From: an uncultured Clostridia bacterium | GTDB taxonomy: Bacteria; Bacillota; Clostridia; Oscillospirales; Ruminococcaceae | Reading direction: 5' to 3' | Assembly: GCA_946567425.1 (NCBI GenBank) | Contig: CAMNXF010000005.1 | Location: 124,001-188,000 of the forward strand | DNA: 64,000 bases | Shown: piece after piece, positions 25,460-34,538 of the stretch | How the letters are laid out: every line of letters starts with the position of its first letter | Numbering within the stretch: the first letter of the stretch is position 1 | Made by a program: the position numbers and the translations under genes | Notes under the pieces: generated by a model | What the model saw: only the letters and a program-made list of their open reading frames with translations | Database searches by the model: none | What the model was told of the DNA's origin: nothing

Positions 25460-26656
25460 TCACACCTCCTCGGACGTTATTTTTCCGTCCTTATCCACAA
25501 TATCTACGCGCCCGATATTATGCTCTTTCGCGTATTTTCTCGCAAGGTCAATATGCATTTCGGGATAATTGAACACCGTTTTCCCCTCGGATATCAGCTC
25601 ACCGCAATACTTTAACGCGGCAATCTCCGCGCCCTGTTCACCGAAAACAAGCACGTCGGGAGATTTCATAAACCGCGATCTGTCCTTTTGCAGAAGCACC
25701 TTTGCCGCAGCCTCAACGTTCACCGCGAAGCCGACCGCCGCCGCGTCGCGTCCGAAATCGCCGAGCAGCGTGTCATACCGTCCGCCCGACAACACGGGCT
25801 GACCGTATCCCTCTACATAGCCGCGGAAAATTATCCCCGTATAGTAGTCCTTTTTGTGAACGAGACCAAGGTCGACGCGAATTTTCTCTTCGGGAATGAT
25901 GCCGCAAAGCTCCACGCAGAGTTTTTCGAGATCGTCGAGCTTCCGTCCAACGATCTCGCCGTACAGGAATTCCCTCGCTTTCCCGAAAACTTCAAATCCG
26001 CCGAATAATCTCGGCAGCTCAACAAGTGCCCTTGCCGTAGGATTATCGTACTCAAACGCCTTTAACGCGGGGAAATTTTTGTTCTCGATAGATTCGCGCA
26101 TTTCCTCCGCAGTCTTTTCGTCACAGCCGTACTGCGCAATCAGCTCACGGAAAATGCCGCTGTCACCTATTTCCAGACGAAAATCCCCGTCGCACTCGGC
26201 AAGCACCTTTGCCGCAAGTACAAGTGCCTCGTAATCCGCCGCGCCGCTGTTTCCGCCAAGTATCTCAATGCCACTCTGGGCAATCTCATCGTCGCGTCCG
26301 CTGTCCTTGGGGTTTACCATAAAAATGTTCTGATTGTAGAACAGCTTTAACGGCAACTCCACGGAGCATAAACGCGTAGCCGCGAGCCGCGCTATCGGCA
26401 TAGTGCTGTCGGGGCGCAGCACCATAAGCCGGTTCTTGCCGTCGACGAGCTTGTACATAGTCTCTTGCGGAAAATACCTTACCTTTCCATTAAATACGTC
26501 GTAAAACTCCAGCCCCGGGGTGATGACCTCGGAATAGCCGTAGCTCTCAAAAAGCCTTGTAACGCGTTCGGTGACCGTGCGCTTTGCGGCGCACTCCTCA
26601 AATAATAGGTCCCGTGTTCCCTCGGGAGTAAGTAAATCATTTCGTCTCAAAACCAT
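25460..26656 (-). CDS. hisZ: ATP phosphoribosyltransferase regulatory subunit
   Basis: 398-aa paralogue of histidyl-tRNA synthetase catalytic core that activates short HisG and senses histidine. Class II features: TPEGTRDLLFEE at the start, VITPGLEFYDVF (motif 1 region), RPDSTMPIARLAATR (motif 2) and the family YVEGYGQPVLSGGRYDTLL. No anticodon-binding domain, as expected for HisZ. First gene of the his operon, about 60 bp behind the promoter. Confidence 0.95.
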   Translation of the reverse strand: MVLRRNDLLTPEGTRDLLFEECAAKRTVTERVTRLFESYGYSEVITPGLEFYDVFNGKVRYFPQETMYKLVDGKNRLMVLRPDSTMPIARLAATRLCSVELPLKLFYNQNIFMVNPKDSGRDDEIAQSGIEILGGNSGAADYEALVLAAKVLAECDGDFRLEIGDSGIFRELIAQYGCDEKTAEEMRESIENKNFPALKAFEYDNPTARALVELPRLFGGFEVFGKAREFLYGEIVGRKLDDLEKLCVELCGIIPEEKIRVDLGLVHKKDYYTGIIFRGYVEGYGQPVLSGGRYDTLLGDFGRDAAAVGFAVNVEAAAKVLLQKDRSRFMKSPDVLVFGEQGAEIAALKYCGELISEGKTVFNYPEMHIDLARKYAKEHNIGRVDIVDKDGKITSEEV

Positions 26657-26703
26657 ATTTCCCTTCCATTACACTTTAGCATAACAATGTGTTAGCATGG
26701 TAT

Positions 26704-26728
26704 TGTGCTACTATAATATAGTAGCACA
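26704..26728. promoter_or_regulatory. Perfect 25-bp palindrome, candidate operator of the his operon
   Basis: TGTGCTACTATA and its exact reverse complement flank a single central A. It overlaps the -10 box of the his promoter, so a bound repressor would block polymerase. The form resembles operators of the TrpR fold; a YerC/HisR-type TrpR relative is known to control his genes in Firmicutes. The identity of the regulator is inference. Confidence 0.75.
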
Positions 26729-26746
26729 TTAAAACCAAATTGTCAA
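26718..26746 (-). promoter_or_regulatory. Predicted promoter of the his operon
   Basis: Minus strand: -35 TTGACA (26741-26746), 17-bp spacer ending in TGC, -10 TACTAT (26718-26723). It drives hisZ and the roughly 15 kb of genes behind it. Two near repeats of TTAGCAT (around 26681 and 26694) lie in the leader between promoter and hisZ; no T-box or attenuator structure was seen. Confidence 0.8.
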
Positions 26747-26812
26747 GCGGAGCGGAATATTTCAGGAATAAGCCCAAAAACATTCAACACTCCGCAAAAC
26801 ATTTAGTTGTAA

Positions 26813-29800
26813 TTACATATCAAACAACGTAAACTGCGCCGACTGCTGATAACCGTTAAACACGCCCATTGCTTTCAGCTTTTCGATAACCGTGCTGTTT
26901 ACGCCGCTTACCTGTTGTATCTCGTCGATGCTGATGCACTCGCCGCTGTCGATAGCGTCCTTTAGCTTCACCGCTGCGTTCTCACCACAGCCCGAGACTG
27001 CCATAAACGGCATTCTGAGCTTGCCGTCCTCAACCTTGTATGTGACGGCATTTGAGAGCTTTGCGTCGACAGGCAGCACCTCTACGCCGCGCATCATCAT
27101 TTCGTAGATAAGCTGCAAAGCGTCAACGACGCTCTCCTCCTTAGCCGTGCGGTTCGGCATTGACCTTATTGCGCTTATCCTTTGTTTTACCGCTTCCTTG
27201 CCCTGCATTATTACCTCAAGCTCCATATTGTCGGTGTGTTTTGTGAGCGTCGCCGCATAAAACTCGGCGGGTCTGTATATCTTGAACCACGCCAGCTTGA
27301 CCGCCGCCGTAACGTATGCCGCCGCGTGAGCTTTCGGGAACATATATTTGATCTTCTTGCAGCTCTCGACGTACCATTCCTCAACGTTGTGGTCTTTGAA
27401 CGCCTGATATATTTCATCGTTGAACAGTTTCTTCGCATTGCCCTTTCGGGTTATCTCCATTATCTTGAACGCCATAGATGGGTCAAGCCCCTTGTGCATA
27501 AGGTAAACCATTATGCTGTCGCGCGTTCCGATAACGTTGGAAATGGTACACGTTCCGTTTTTGATAAGATCTTGTGCGTTGCCGAGCCATACGTCCGTGC
27601 CGTGCGACAGACCCGATATCTGAAGCAGATCGGAAAAGCACTTCGGCTGCGCATCGATAAGCATCTGCATTGCAAAGCCGGTGCCGAATTCGGGGATTCC
27701 CCACGTTCCGCACTGCACGCCTATATCCTCGGATTTTAAGCCGAGCGGTTCGGTCGATATGAACAGCTTATAAACCGCGGGGTCGGAGGTCGGCACGTCC
27801 GCGATCTTCATTCCCGTCATATCCTCAAGGTGCTTGTAAAGCGTCGGCACATCGTGTCCAAGCTCGTCGAGTTTTAAAATCGTATCGTGGAGCGCATGGA
27901 AGTCAAAGTGTGTCGTTATCATATCGCTCTCGGTTTTGTCGGCGGGGTGCTGAACGGGAGTAAAATCGTAGACCTCGTAATCGTTAGGTACGACGACCAT
28001 TCCGCCGGGGTGCTGCGAGGTCGTTCTCTTAACGCCTGTGCAGCCGATAGACAACCGCTCCATTTCCGCGTTGTTAAAGGTTATACCGCGCTCCTCGCAG
28101 TATTTCTTAACAAATCCGAACGCGGTCTTTTCCTGAACGGCAGAGATAGTTCCCGCCTTGAAAACGTGATCCTTGCCGAACAATTCCTCGGTGTAGCGGT
28201 GAACCTTGCCTTGAACTTCACCCGAGAAGTTAAGGTCTATATCGGGTGCCTTGTCGCCCTTAAAGCCGAGGAACGTCTCAAACGGGATATCATGTCCGTC
28301 GCGTATCATATCAATATCGCAGTGCGGACACTTCTTCGGCGGCAGATCGAAGCCCGACTGAACAGAGCCGTCCGTAATGAATTCGTTATAGCGGCACTTC
28401 GGGCAGCGGTAATGCGGGGCAAGCGGATTGACCTCCGAAATTCCTGACATTATCGCGACAAACGACGAACCTACCGAACCACGCGAGCCGACCAGATATC
28501 CGTTGTCCTCGGAGTACTTGACCAGCTTTTGCGCGATCATATAAAGCACCGAGAAGCCGTACTTGATTATCGCGTCAAGCTCCTTTTGCAAACGCTTTTC
28601 AACTATCTCCGGCAGCTTGTCCTCGTATGCATACCACGCATTTGCTCTGCCCCAGCAAAGATCCTGAAGCTCCTGTTCCGCGCCGTCTATCGACGGCGTG
28701 TACGTTCCCTTGGGAATAGGCCGAATATCGTCGTCTATCATATCAGCAATGGCGTTCGTGTTTGTAACAACGACCTCGAACGCCTTTTCCTTGCCTAGAT
28801 ACTCAAATTCCTTTAACATTTCGTCTGTGGTGCGCAGATAGAGCGGCGCCTGATTGTCCGCGTCCTTGTACCCCTGTCCTGCCTGTAAAATTGTGCGGAA
28901 GATGCTGTCCTCCTTGTCCTTAAAGTGAACGTCACAGGTCGCAACGCACTTTTTCCCGAGCCTGTCCGCGAGGTCGACGATACGCTTGTTCAACATACGC
29001 AGTCCCTCCTCGTCGGGAACACGCCCCTCGCGCACAAGGAACTGATTGTTCGCGATCGGCTGGATTTCCAGATAATCGTAAGTCGCGGCAATCTGCTCAA
29101 TCTCCTCTTGCGTCTTGTTGTCAAGTATAGCGCGGAAAAGCTCGCCCGCCTCGCAAGCCGAGCCGATTATCAGACCCTCGCGGTGCTTCTGCAGCTCCGA
29201 AAGCGGTATACGCGGCTTCTTGTAGAAGTAATTAAGGTTCGACAGCGAGACCAACTTATACAGGTTCTTTAATCCCTCTTTATCCTTCACGAGAATTATC
29301 ATATGGTACGGCGGCAGTTTCTTCGGGTCAACGCCGCCGAGTATGCCGTTTAGGTCGCCAAGCTTTTCCAGATTGCCGAGCTTGCCCGCATCGGACAGCA
29401 GTCGCTGAAATATCGCCGTGAGCATTTTCGCGTCGTCAATGGCGCGGTGATGATTGAAGTCGCCGAGCTTGTACTGCTTGGCAACGGTATCCAGCTTGTG
29501 GTTTTTAAGATTGGGCAGCGCGGCTCTGCACAGCGCAACAGTATCAACGGAGCTGTACCTGTACTCGACGCCCTGACGTTCGCACGCCGCCTTGATAAAG
29601 GACGTATCGAACGATGCGTTATGCGCGACAAGTACTGAGTTCCCGACAAATTTCAAGAAATCGTCAAGCGCCTTTTTCTCGTCGGGAGCTTCTGCCACCA
29701 TATCGTCGGTAATGCCCGTGAGGTTAGTTATCTCCTCGGGAATGGGCACTCCCGGGTTTACAAACGACTGATATTCCTCAGCGATCTCGCGGTTCACGAG

Positions 29801-31171
29801 CTTGACAGCGCCGATCTCGGTTATCCTGTTGTTTACAGGCGATAATCCCGTGGTCTCAAGATCGAACACAACTATCTCGCCGTCAACGGGATAATCGCAG
29901 CAGCCCGAGATAAGTGAACCGCTGTCGTTTACGAAATACGCCTCAACGCCGTAGATCATCTTCATGACCTTTTCGTCCTTGTTGATCTTCTCAATAGTGT
30001 TCATTGCCTCGGGATACGCTTGCAAATTGCCATGGTCGGTTATCGCGACAGCTTTATGCCCCCACTCGTGAGCCTGTTTTATCAGCTCGGCGGCGGGAGT
30101 TATCGCGTCCATATCCGACATATTGGTATGCATGTGAAGCTCCACGCGCTTCTGTTCTGCGGTATCCTTGCGCGACTGCGTTGTAACGCCCGCAATAGAG
30201 TTCGGACGGATATTCAGCGCCTTTGCAAACGTGTCATACTCGAACTTTCCCGAAACAAGAATTGATTTTCCCGACGCGATACTTCTCTTTACCGCGTCGG
30301 TATTCTCCACGCCTGTGATAATCTTCAATATCTGCGAGGAGGTTCTGTCCGAGAAATACGCGGTGAATATCAGCGTTTTTCCGTCACGTGAGGTGCGCTC
30401 GTCCGTCTTGAACACGGTACCCCAGACCGTCGCCTCGTCCTGATCTCCAAACGGCTCGGACATAGGCGCGGGAGGATCGAAGTTGCCCTTTCCGTAAAAC
30501 AGCTTTGCGGTATCACCGAAGTGCTCGTTCTCGAAGCCGAGTATGATTTCGGTCGGCTCGGCGAGGAACTGCGGCTTTCTGGAACGCGCCCCGCCCGAGT
30601 AGCCTCCGCCCGCTCCGTTCTCGCGCAGAGGCAGCGGAACGTCGTCGGAAACGGAAACCTTCGCGACAGGCGTGCTCTGCTCCTGCTGAATATATTCGTC
30701 AACATCAAGCTCGTTATCCGAGGACAGTATTACGGTTATGTTTTTGCCGAAAAATCCATGAACAAACGTTTCTATCTTCTTCTCCATTCCCATACCGGTC
30801 AGAAGATTTTTTCCACCGTTTTTCAGGGTAAGTTCGTAGGTGCTGTCGTCGTTGGACAGCTCCGCGCCGTCAAAATAACCGTTTACTGCAATATTCCTTC
30901 TTTTTAAAAGTTCGATAACATCAAATATGTACTCGTCGCTGAACAGGCTGATGTGATATTTCGGGTAAAGCGTGACATTCGTTTTGTCAAGCTCGTCCGA
31001 AATGACGTCGGACGCCGCGAGCAGCTCCGTCATTGGCACAAGCTCGTCCAACTCCAGATTTATGTTAAGCATATTTTTCGTCTCGTCGCGCATAATTTTC
31101 AGCACGCGCCCCTTGCCTACGACCTCGGGCAGACTTATATTTTCCAGCAGATCAAACAACGTCGCACTCAT
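26813..31171 (-). CDS. polC: DNA polymerase III alpha subunit, PolC type
   Basis: Replicative polymerase of Firmicutes, 1452 aa. Order seen: N-terminal PolC domains (1-240), OB fold (about 246-330, ATVWGTVFKTDER), PHP start HMHTNMSDMDA (346-356) and AITDHGNLQAYPEAM, an inserted DEDDh proofreading exonuclease (about 430-600, VFDLETTGL with Asp437/Glu439), the rest of PHP, then the polymerase core. The core has GSRGSVGSSFVA, a four-Cys zinc site (CPKC / CPHC), DIDLNFSGE with catalytic Asp pair, and QHPGGMVVVP. Ends in a HhH/beta-binding tail. Last gene of the hom-to-polC gene string; start ATG 31171 is 14 bp after ispG. Confidence 0.98.
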   Translation of the reverse strand: MSATLFDLLENISLPEVVGKGRVLKIMRDETKNMLNINLELDELVPMTELLAASDVISDELDKTNVTLYPKYHISLFSDEYIFDVIELLKRRNIAVNGYFDGAELSNDDSTYELTLKNGGKNLLTGMGMEKKIETFVHGFFGKNITVILSSDNELDVDEYIQQEQSTPVAKVSVSDDVPLPLRENGAGGGYSGGARSRKPQFLAEPTEIILGFENEHFGDTAKLFYGKGNFDPPAPMSEPFGDQDEATVWGTVFKTDERTSRDGKTLIFTAYFSDRTSSQILKIITGVENTDAVKRSIASGKSILVSGKFEYDTFAKALNIRPNSIAGVTTQSRKDTAEQKRVELHMHTNMSDMDAITPAAELIKQAHEWGHKAVAITDHGNLQAYPEAMNTIEKINKDEKVMKMIYGVEAYFVNDSGSLISGCCDYPVDGEIVVFDLETTGLSPVNNRITEIGAVKLVNREIAEEYQSFVNPGVPIPEEITNLTGITDDMVAEAPDEKKALDDFLKFVGNSVLVAHNASFDTSFIKAACERQGVEYRYSSVDTVALCRAALPNLKNHKLDTVAKQYKLGDFNHHRAIDDAKMLTAIFQRLLSDAGKLGNLEKLGDLNGILGGVDPKKLPPYHMIILVKDKEGLKNLYKLVSLSNLNYFYKKPRIPLSELQKHREGLIIGSACEAGELFRAILDNKTQEEIEQIAATYDYLEIQPIANNQFLVREGRVPDEEGLRMLNKRIVDLADRLGKKCVATCDVHFKDKEDSIFRTILQAGQGYKDADNQAPLYLRTTDEMLKEFEYLGKEKAFEVVVTNTNAIADMIDDDIRPIPKGTYTPSIDGAEQELQDLCWGRANAWYAYEDKLPEIVEKRLQKELDAIIKYGFSVLYMIAQKLVKYSEDNGYLVGSRGSVGSSFVAIMSGISEVNPLAPHYRCPKCRYNEFITDGSVQSGFDLPPKKCPHCDIDMIRDGHDIPFETFLGFKGDKAPDIDLNFSGEVQGKVHRYTEELFGKDHVFKAGTISAVQEKTAFGFVKKYCEERGITFNNAEMERLSIGCTGVKRTTSQHPGGMVVVPNDYEVYDFTPVQHPADKTESDMITTHFDFHALHDTILKLDELGHDVPTLYKHLEDMTGMKIADVPTSDPAVYKLFISTEPLGLKSEDIGVQCGTWGIPEFGTGFAMQMLIDAQPKCFSDLLQISGLSHGTDVWLGNAQDLIKNGTCTISNVIGTRDSIMVYLMHKGLDPSMAFKIMEITRKGNAKKLFNDEIYQAFKDHNVEEWYVESCKKIKYMFPKAHAAAYVTAAVKLAWFKIYRPAEFYAATLTKHTDNMELEVIMQGKEAVKQRISAIRSMPNRTAKEESVVDALQLIYEMMMRGVEVLPVDAKLSNAVTYKVEDGKLRMPFMAVSGCGENAAVKLKDAIDSGECISIDEIQQVSGVNSTVIEKLKAMGVFNGYQQSAQFTLFDM

Positions 31172-31185
31172 TAAAATTTCCTCTC

Positions 31186-32214
31186 TTACAGCTTTTCAAT
31201 TTCCTTTTTAAGTTCCTCTAAAATCTTGTCCTCGGGAACTTTACGCAAGACCTTTCCCTTTGCGAAAATCAGCGCTTCGCCGTCACCTCCCGCAATACCG
31301 ATATCGGCTTCACGTGCCTCGCCCGGACCGTTCACCGCGCAGCCCATGACCGCAACCTTTATCGGCTTGTCAATTCCGCGCAGCATCTCCTCGACACGGT
31401 TTGCCAAAGGTATCAAGTCGATTTTGGTGCGTCCGCACGTCGGACAGGAAACCAATTCCGCGCCGCCGCCAATTCCGCACGCTCTGAGAATATCACGCGC
31501 GGCATACACCTCTTTTATCGGGTCGGCGGTAAGCGTTACGCGGATAGTATCGCCAATTCCATCGCACAGCAGCGAGCCTATCCCGACCGCCGATTTCAGT
31601 ACGCCCATACACTCCGTTCCCGCCTCGGTAACTCCAAGGTGCAGCGGGTAGTCCGTTTTTTCCGCAAGCAGTCTGTAAGCCGCAATCATTCGTCGAACGT
31701 TTGACGATTTAATGCTTATCACGATATCGTCAAAATCGCAGCCGTTAAGCAGCTTGACGTGTCCGAGAGCGCTCTCGGCAAGCGCTTCAGGGGTGGGGCT
31801 TCCGTATTTTTCCAACAGCTCACGCTCCAGTGAACCCGAATTTACACCTATCCGTATCGGAACGCCGTTTTTGCGGCAAGCGTCGGCGACTGCCCTTACC
31901 TTATCCGCGCCGCCGATATTCCCGGGGTTTATGCGAACCTTATCAACTCCCGCTTCAACGCATGCAAGCGCAATTTTATAGTCGAAATGTATATCCGCGA
32001 CGATTGGCACGGAAACCGCATTTTTCAGAGCAGTTATCAGCGACACGTTCTCTATTGCGGGAACAGCCGCGCGAATTATCTCACAGCCCGCTTTTTCAAG
32101 CTCAATCGCCTGTTCCACGCTCTTTTTAACATTATCGGCGGGAATGCTCAACATTGACTGAACATAGATATTCCCGTCACCAAGCGTAAAATTACCAACT
32201 TTTACCTTTTTCAA
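31186..32214 (-). CDS. ispG: 4-hydroxy-3-methylbut-2-enyl diphosphate synthase
   Basis: MEP-pathway enzyme with a [4Fe-4S] cluster that converts MEcPP to HMBPP. 342 aa; VADIHFDYKIAL, VRINPGNIG and GVNSGSLE mark the TIM barrel. Cluster cysteines lie in SCPTCGRTKID and VMGCAVNGPGEAREAD. The ATG overlaps the rseP stop by 4 bp. With dxr in the same string, two MEP steps are co-expressed with cell-envelope lipid genes. Confidence 0.97.
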   Translation of the reverse strand: MKKVKVGNFTLGDGNIYVQSMLSIPADNVKKSVEQAIELEKAGCEIIRAAVPAIENVSLITALKNAVSVPIVADIHFDYKIALACVEAGVDKVRINPGNIGGADKVRAVADACRKNGVPIRIGVNSGSLERELLEKYGSPTPEALAESALGHVKLLNGCDFDDIVISIKSSNVRRMIAAYRLLAEKTDYPLHLGVTEAGTECMGVLKSAVGIGSLLCDGIGDTIRVTLTADPIKEVYAARDILRACGIGGGAELVSCPTCGRTKIDLIPLANRVEEMLRGIDKPIKVAVMGCAVNGPGEAREADIGIAGGDGEALIFAKGKVLRKVPEDKILEELKKEIEKL

Positions 32215-33284
32215 TTAAATCCTCCTGTTGCCAGCTTTACAATGTCATTAAACGTCACTACGACCATAAGCAGCATAAGCAGCGCAAATCCAACGAAATG
32301 CACCATACCCTCGACCTCCGGCTTTACGGGCTTTCTGCGGATCGCTTCGACTATCAGGAACACGAACCTCGCGCCATCCAGTGCGGGTATAGGCAGAAGA
32401 TTGAACACTCCGACGTTAATGGTTATCAGCGAAACAATGCTCATAAAATCGGAGAACGTATACTCGCGCACTGCTTCGGAAATGACCGTTCCTACGCCTA
32501 TAGGACCAGACAGATCGTTCAGCCCGTATTTTCCGCGCAGCATATCCACAAGCGTCATTATGATGATACGCGCCGTCGAGCAGCTCTCGCGGAAACCCTC
32601 CACGACAATGTTTGTGAAGTTCTTTTCAAGGCGATAAACGTAAAAATCGAAATATATGCCGTTTGTGCCGTTCTCGTTTTCGGTAGTCATAAATTCAACG
32701 TCTTTGAGAGTGACTTTCTCGCCGTTGCGTTTCACAACAAAATCGAACACAAGATTTCCGTTTGCGTTCTTGCGGTCGCTGCTCTGGAGCTTGTAGGTCA
32801 CGTCCGAAATGGAAAAAACCGTCATTCCGTCAACGCTCAGAATTTCATCGTCTTTCATAAGATAATTGCTCGAAACGCTTTGTTCTCGGAACTCGACGAT
32901 AGTAGTCGATGCTATCGCCGAAGACGTCAAAAGCGAAACGACGACCACGATATACCCGAGTATCAGGTTCATAAGCGGCCCTGCAAGAATGACTATCATT
33001 CGCTGCCAGACGGGTTTTCTGTTGAACGCTCGCGGATTTGAATCAGCAGCGATCTCACTCTCGGCATAGCCGCCGTCCTCACCCTCGAACGAGCACGAGC
33101 CGCCTATCGGCAGCGCGCGGATAACGTACTCGGTCTCTTTGCCCTTTTTACGCAGAATTACGGGTCCCATTCCGAGCGCGAACTCCTTGACGTAAATACC
33201 GCAGAGCTTCGCGGCGATAAAATGCCCGAACTCGTGCAGTAAAATTATAAAACAGAATACAAGAATTGCTATTACAATAGGCAT
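32211..33284 (-). CDS. rseP: RIP site-2 metalloprotease
   Basis: Membrane-embedded zinc protease of family M50B that cuts anti-sigma factors or signal-peptide remnants in the membrane. 357 aa. The HExxH site is at residues 17-21 in the first TM helix (LLHEFGHFIAAK). A PDZ-like region follows (about 115-200, DEILSVDGMTVFSISDVTYK), and the second metal motif NLLPIPALDG lies in TM3, giving the Asp ligand. About four TM helices. Normal position between dxr and ispG for this phylum. Confidence 0.95.
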   Translation of the reverse strand: MPIVIAILVFCFIILLHEFGHFIAAKLCGIYVKEFALGMGPVILRKKGKETEYVIRALPIGGSCSFEGEDGGYAESEIAADSNPRAFNRKPVWQRMIVILAGPLMNLILGYIVVVVSLLTSSAIASTTIVEFREQSVSSNYLMKDDEILSVDGMTVFSISDVTYKLQSSDRKNANGNLVFDFVVKRNGEKVTLKDVEFMTTENENGTNGIYFDFYVYRLEKNFTNIVVEGFRESCSTARIIIMTLVDMLRGKYGLNDLSGPIGVGTVISEAVREYTFSDFMSIVSLITINVGVFNLLPIPALDGARFVFLIVEAIRRKPVKPEVEGMVHFVGFALLMLLMVVVTFNDIVKLATGGFN

Positions 33285-33313
33285 ATTTACTCTCCATACT
33301 TTTCGGGACGCGC

Positions 33314-34456
33314 TTATCGAAAGCGTCTCCCAAGCACATAATTTTCCGCCGCCGCCTGTGTTTCAAGTATGTCGTCAAGCGACGGATCTTTTGTATAATG
33401 TACCTCCGAAAGCGCGGCATTGACCGTCTCTCCTATTTCGAGGAATTTAATTTCATCGTGCAAAAACAGCGAAACCGCCGCTTCGTTGGCGCAGTTTACG
33501 ATACACGGGGCGTTCCCGCCCATTGCTATCGCCTTTCTTGCGGCGGCAAGACAGGTAAATGTTTCCTCGTCCGCGCGTCCGAACGTAAGCTCGCCAACGT
33601 CGAACAGCGAGAGCTTTTTTGCGGGGCACGGCAGTCTTTTCGGGTAGGTCAGCGCCAATTGAATGGGCAGCCGCATATCCACGCTCCCAAGCTGCGCGAT
33701 GACCGCGCCGTCCTCGAACTCTACCGCCGAATGTATAATGCTCTGCCGCTGTACCACGATCTCTATCTGCTTGGGCTCAGCGCCGAACAGCCACACTGCT
33801 TCGATAAGCTCTAGCCCTTTGTTCATCAACGTTGCGCTGTCTATGGTTATCTTCGCGCCCATAATCCAGTTCGGGTGTTTGAGCGCCTGCTCCTTTGCAA
33901 CATTTGCCAGTTCTCCGCGTTTTTTCCCGTAGAACGGTCCGCCCGAGGCAGTCAATATTATCTTGGAAAAGCGGTTCTCCCCCGCTCCCATAAGGCACTG
34001 GAATATCGCAGAATGCTCGCTGTCTATCGGCAGCAGTCGAACGCCGTGCCGTTTCACGGCATCGGTAACGAGTTTTCCGCCCGCAACGAGCGTTTCCTTG
34101 TTTGCCAGAGCGACGTCGTTTCCTGCTTCTATCGCAGAAAGCGTAGGCAGCAGACCGACCATTCCCACAACCGCGTTCACGACGCGTCCGCATTTCAGCG
34201 CCGCAAGCTCGCGCAGCCCTTCAATACCCGACAGCACCTTGATATCCGTATCAGCAAGGCGCGCCTTGATATCGTTAAAATATTTCTCGTCCGCGATTGC
34301 AACATATTCGGGTCTGAATTCCCGCACCTGCCGCTCCAGAAGCTCAGTGCTGCTGTTAGCGGACAAAGCCCTCACTCTTATATTATGCGCACGGCAGACG
34401 TCTAATGTCTGCGTACCTATCGAACCCGTTGACCCGAGCAATACTATGTCATTCAT
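33314..34456 (-). CDS. dxr: 1-deoxy-D-xylulose-5-phosphate reductoisomerase
   Basis: NADPH-dependent formation of MEP from DXP, second step of the MEP pathway. 380 aa. NADPH loop LLGSTGSIGTQTLDV at the start; ALANKETLVAGG; catalytic metal site in LPIDSEHSAIFQ; substrate loop SASGGPF-like TASGGPFYGK and HPNWIMGAKITIDSATLMNKG with the Glu after it (LELIEA). The ATG 34456 matches the family start; the frame extends 20 codons upstream without family-like sequence. Typical length. Confidence 0.97.
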   Translation of the reverse strand: MNDIVLLGSTGSIGTQTLDVCRAHNIRVRALSANSSTELLERQVREFRPEYVAIADEKYFNDIKARLADTDIKVLSGIEGLRELAALKCGRVVNAVVGMVGLLPTLSAIEAGNDVALANKETLVAGGKLVTDAVKRHGVRLLPIDSEHSAIFQCLMGAGENRFSKIILTASGGPFYGKKRGELANVAKEQALKHPNWIMGAKITIDSATLMNKGLELIEAVWLFGAEPKQIEIVVQRQSIIHSAVEFEDGAVIAQLGSVDMRLPIQLALTYPKRLPCPAKKLSLFDVGELTFGRADEETFTCLAAARKAIAMGGNAPCIVNCANEAAVSLFLHDEIKFLEIGETVNAALSEVHYTKDPSLDDILETQAAAENYVLGRRFR

Positions 34457-34538
34457 ATTGTAACCCGAATTCCTTTCAAATTGCGCGTTATCCGTTGAAC
34501 AAAATCGCCCATTCAAACGTATGAATGGGGATTTTTCG

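Noticed and set aside
26657-26812. T-box or his leader attenuator before hisZ
   Set aside because: The leader is about 60 nt, has no T-box consensus, no specifier loop and no His-codon run; an operator palindrome explains control better.
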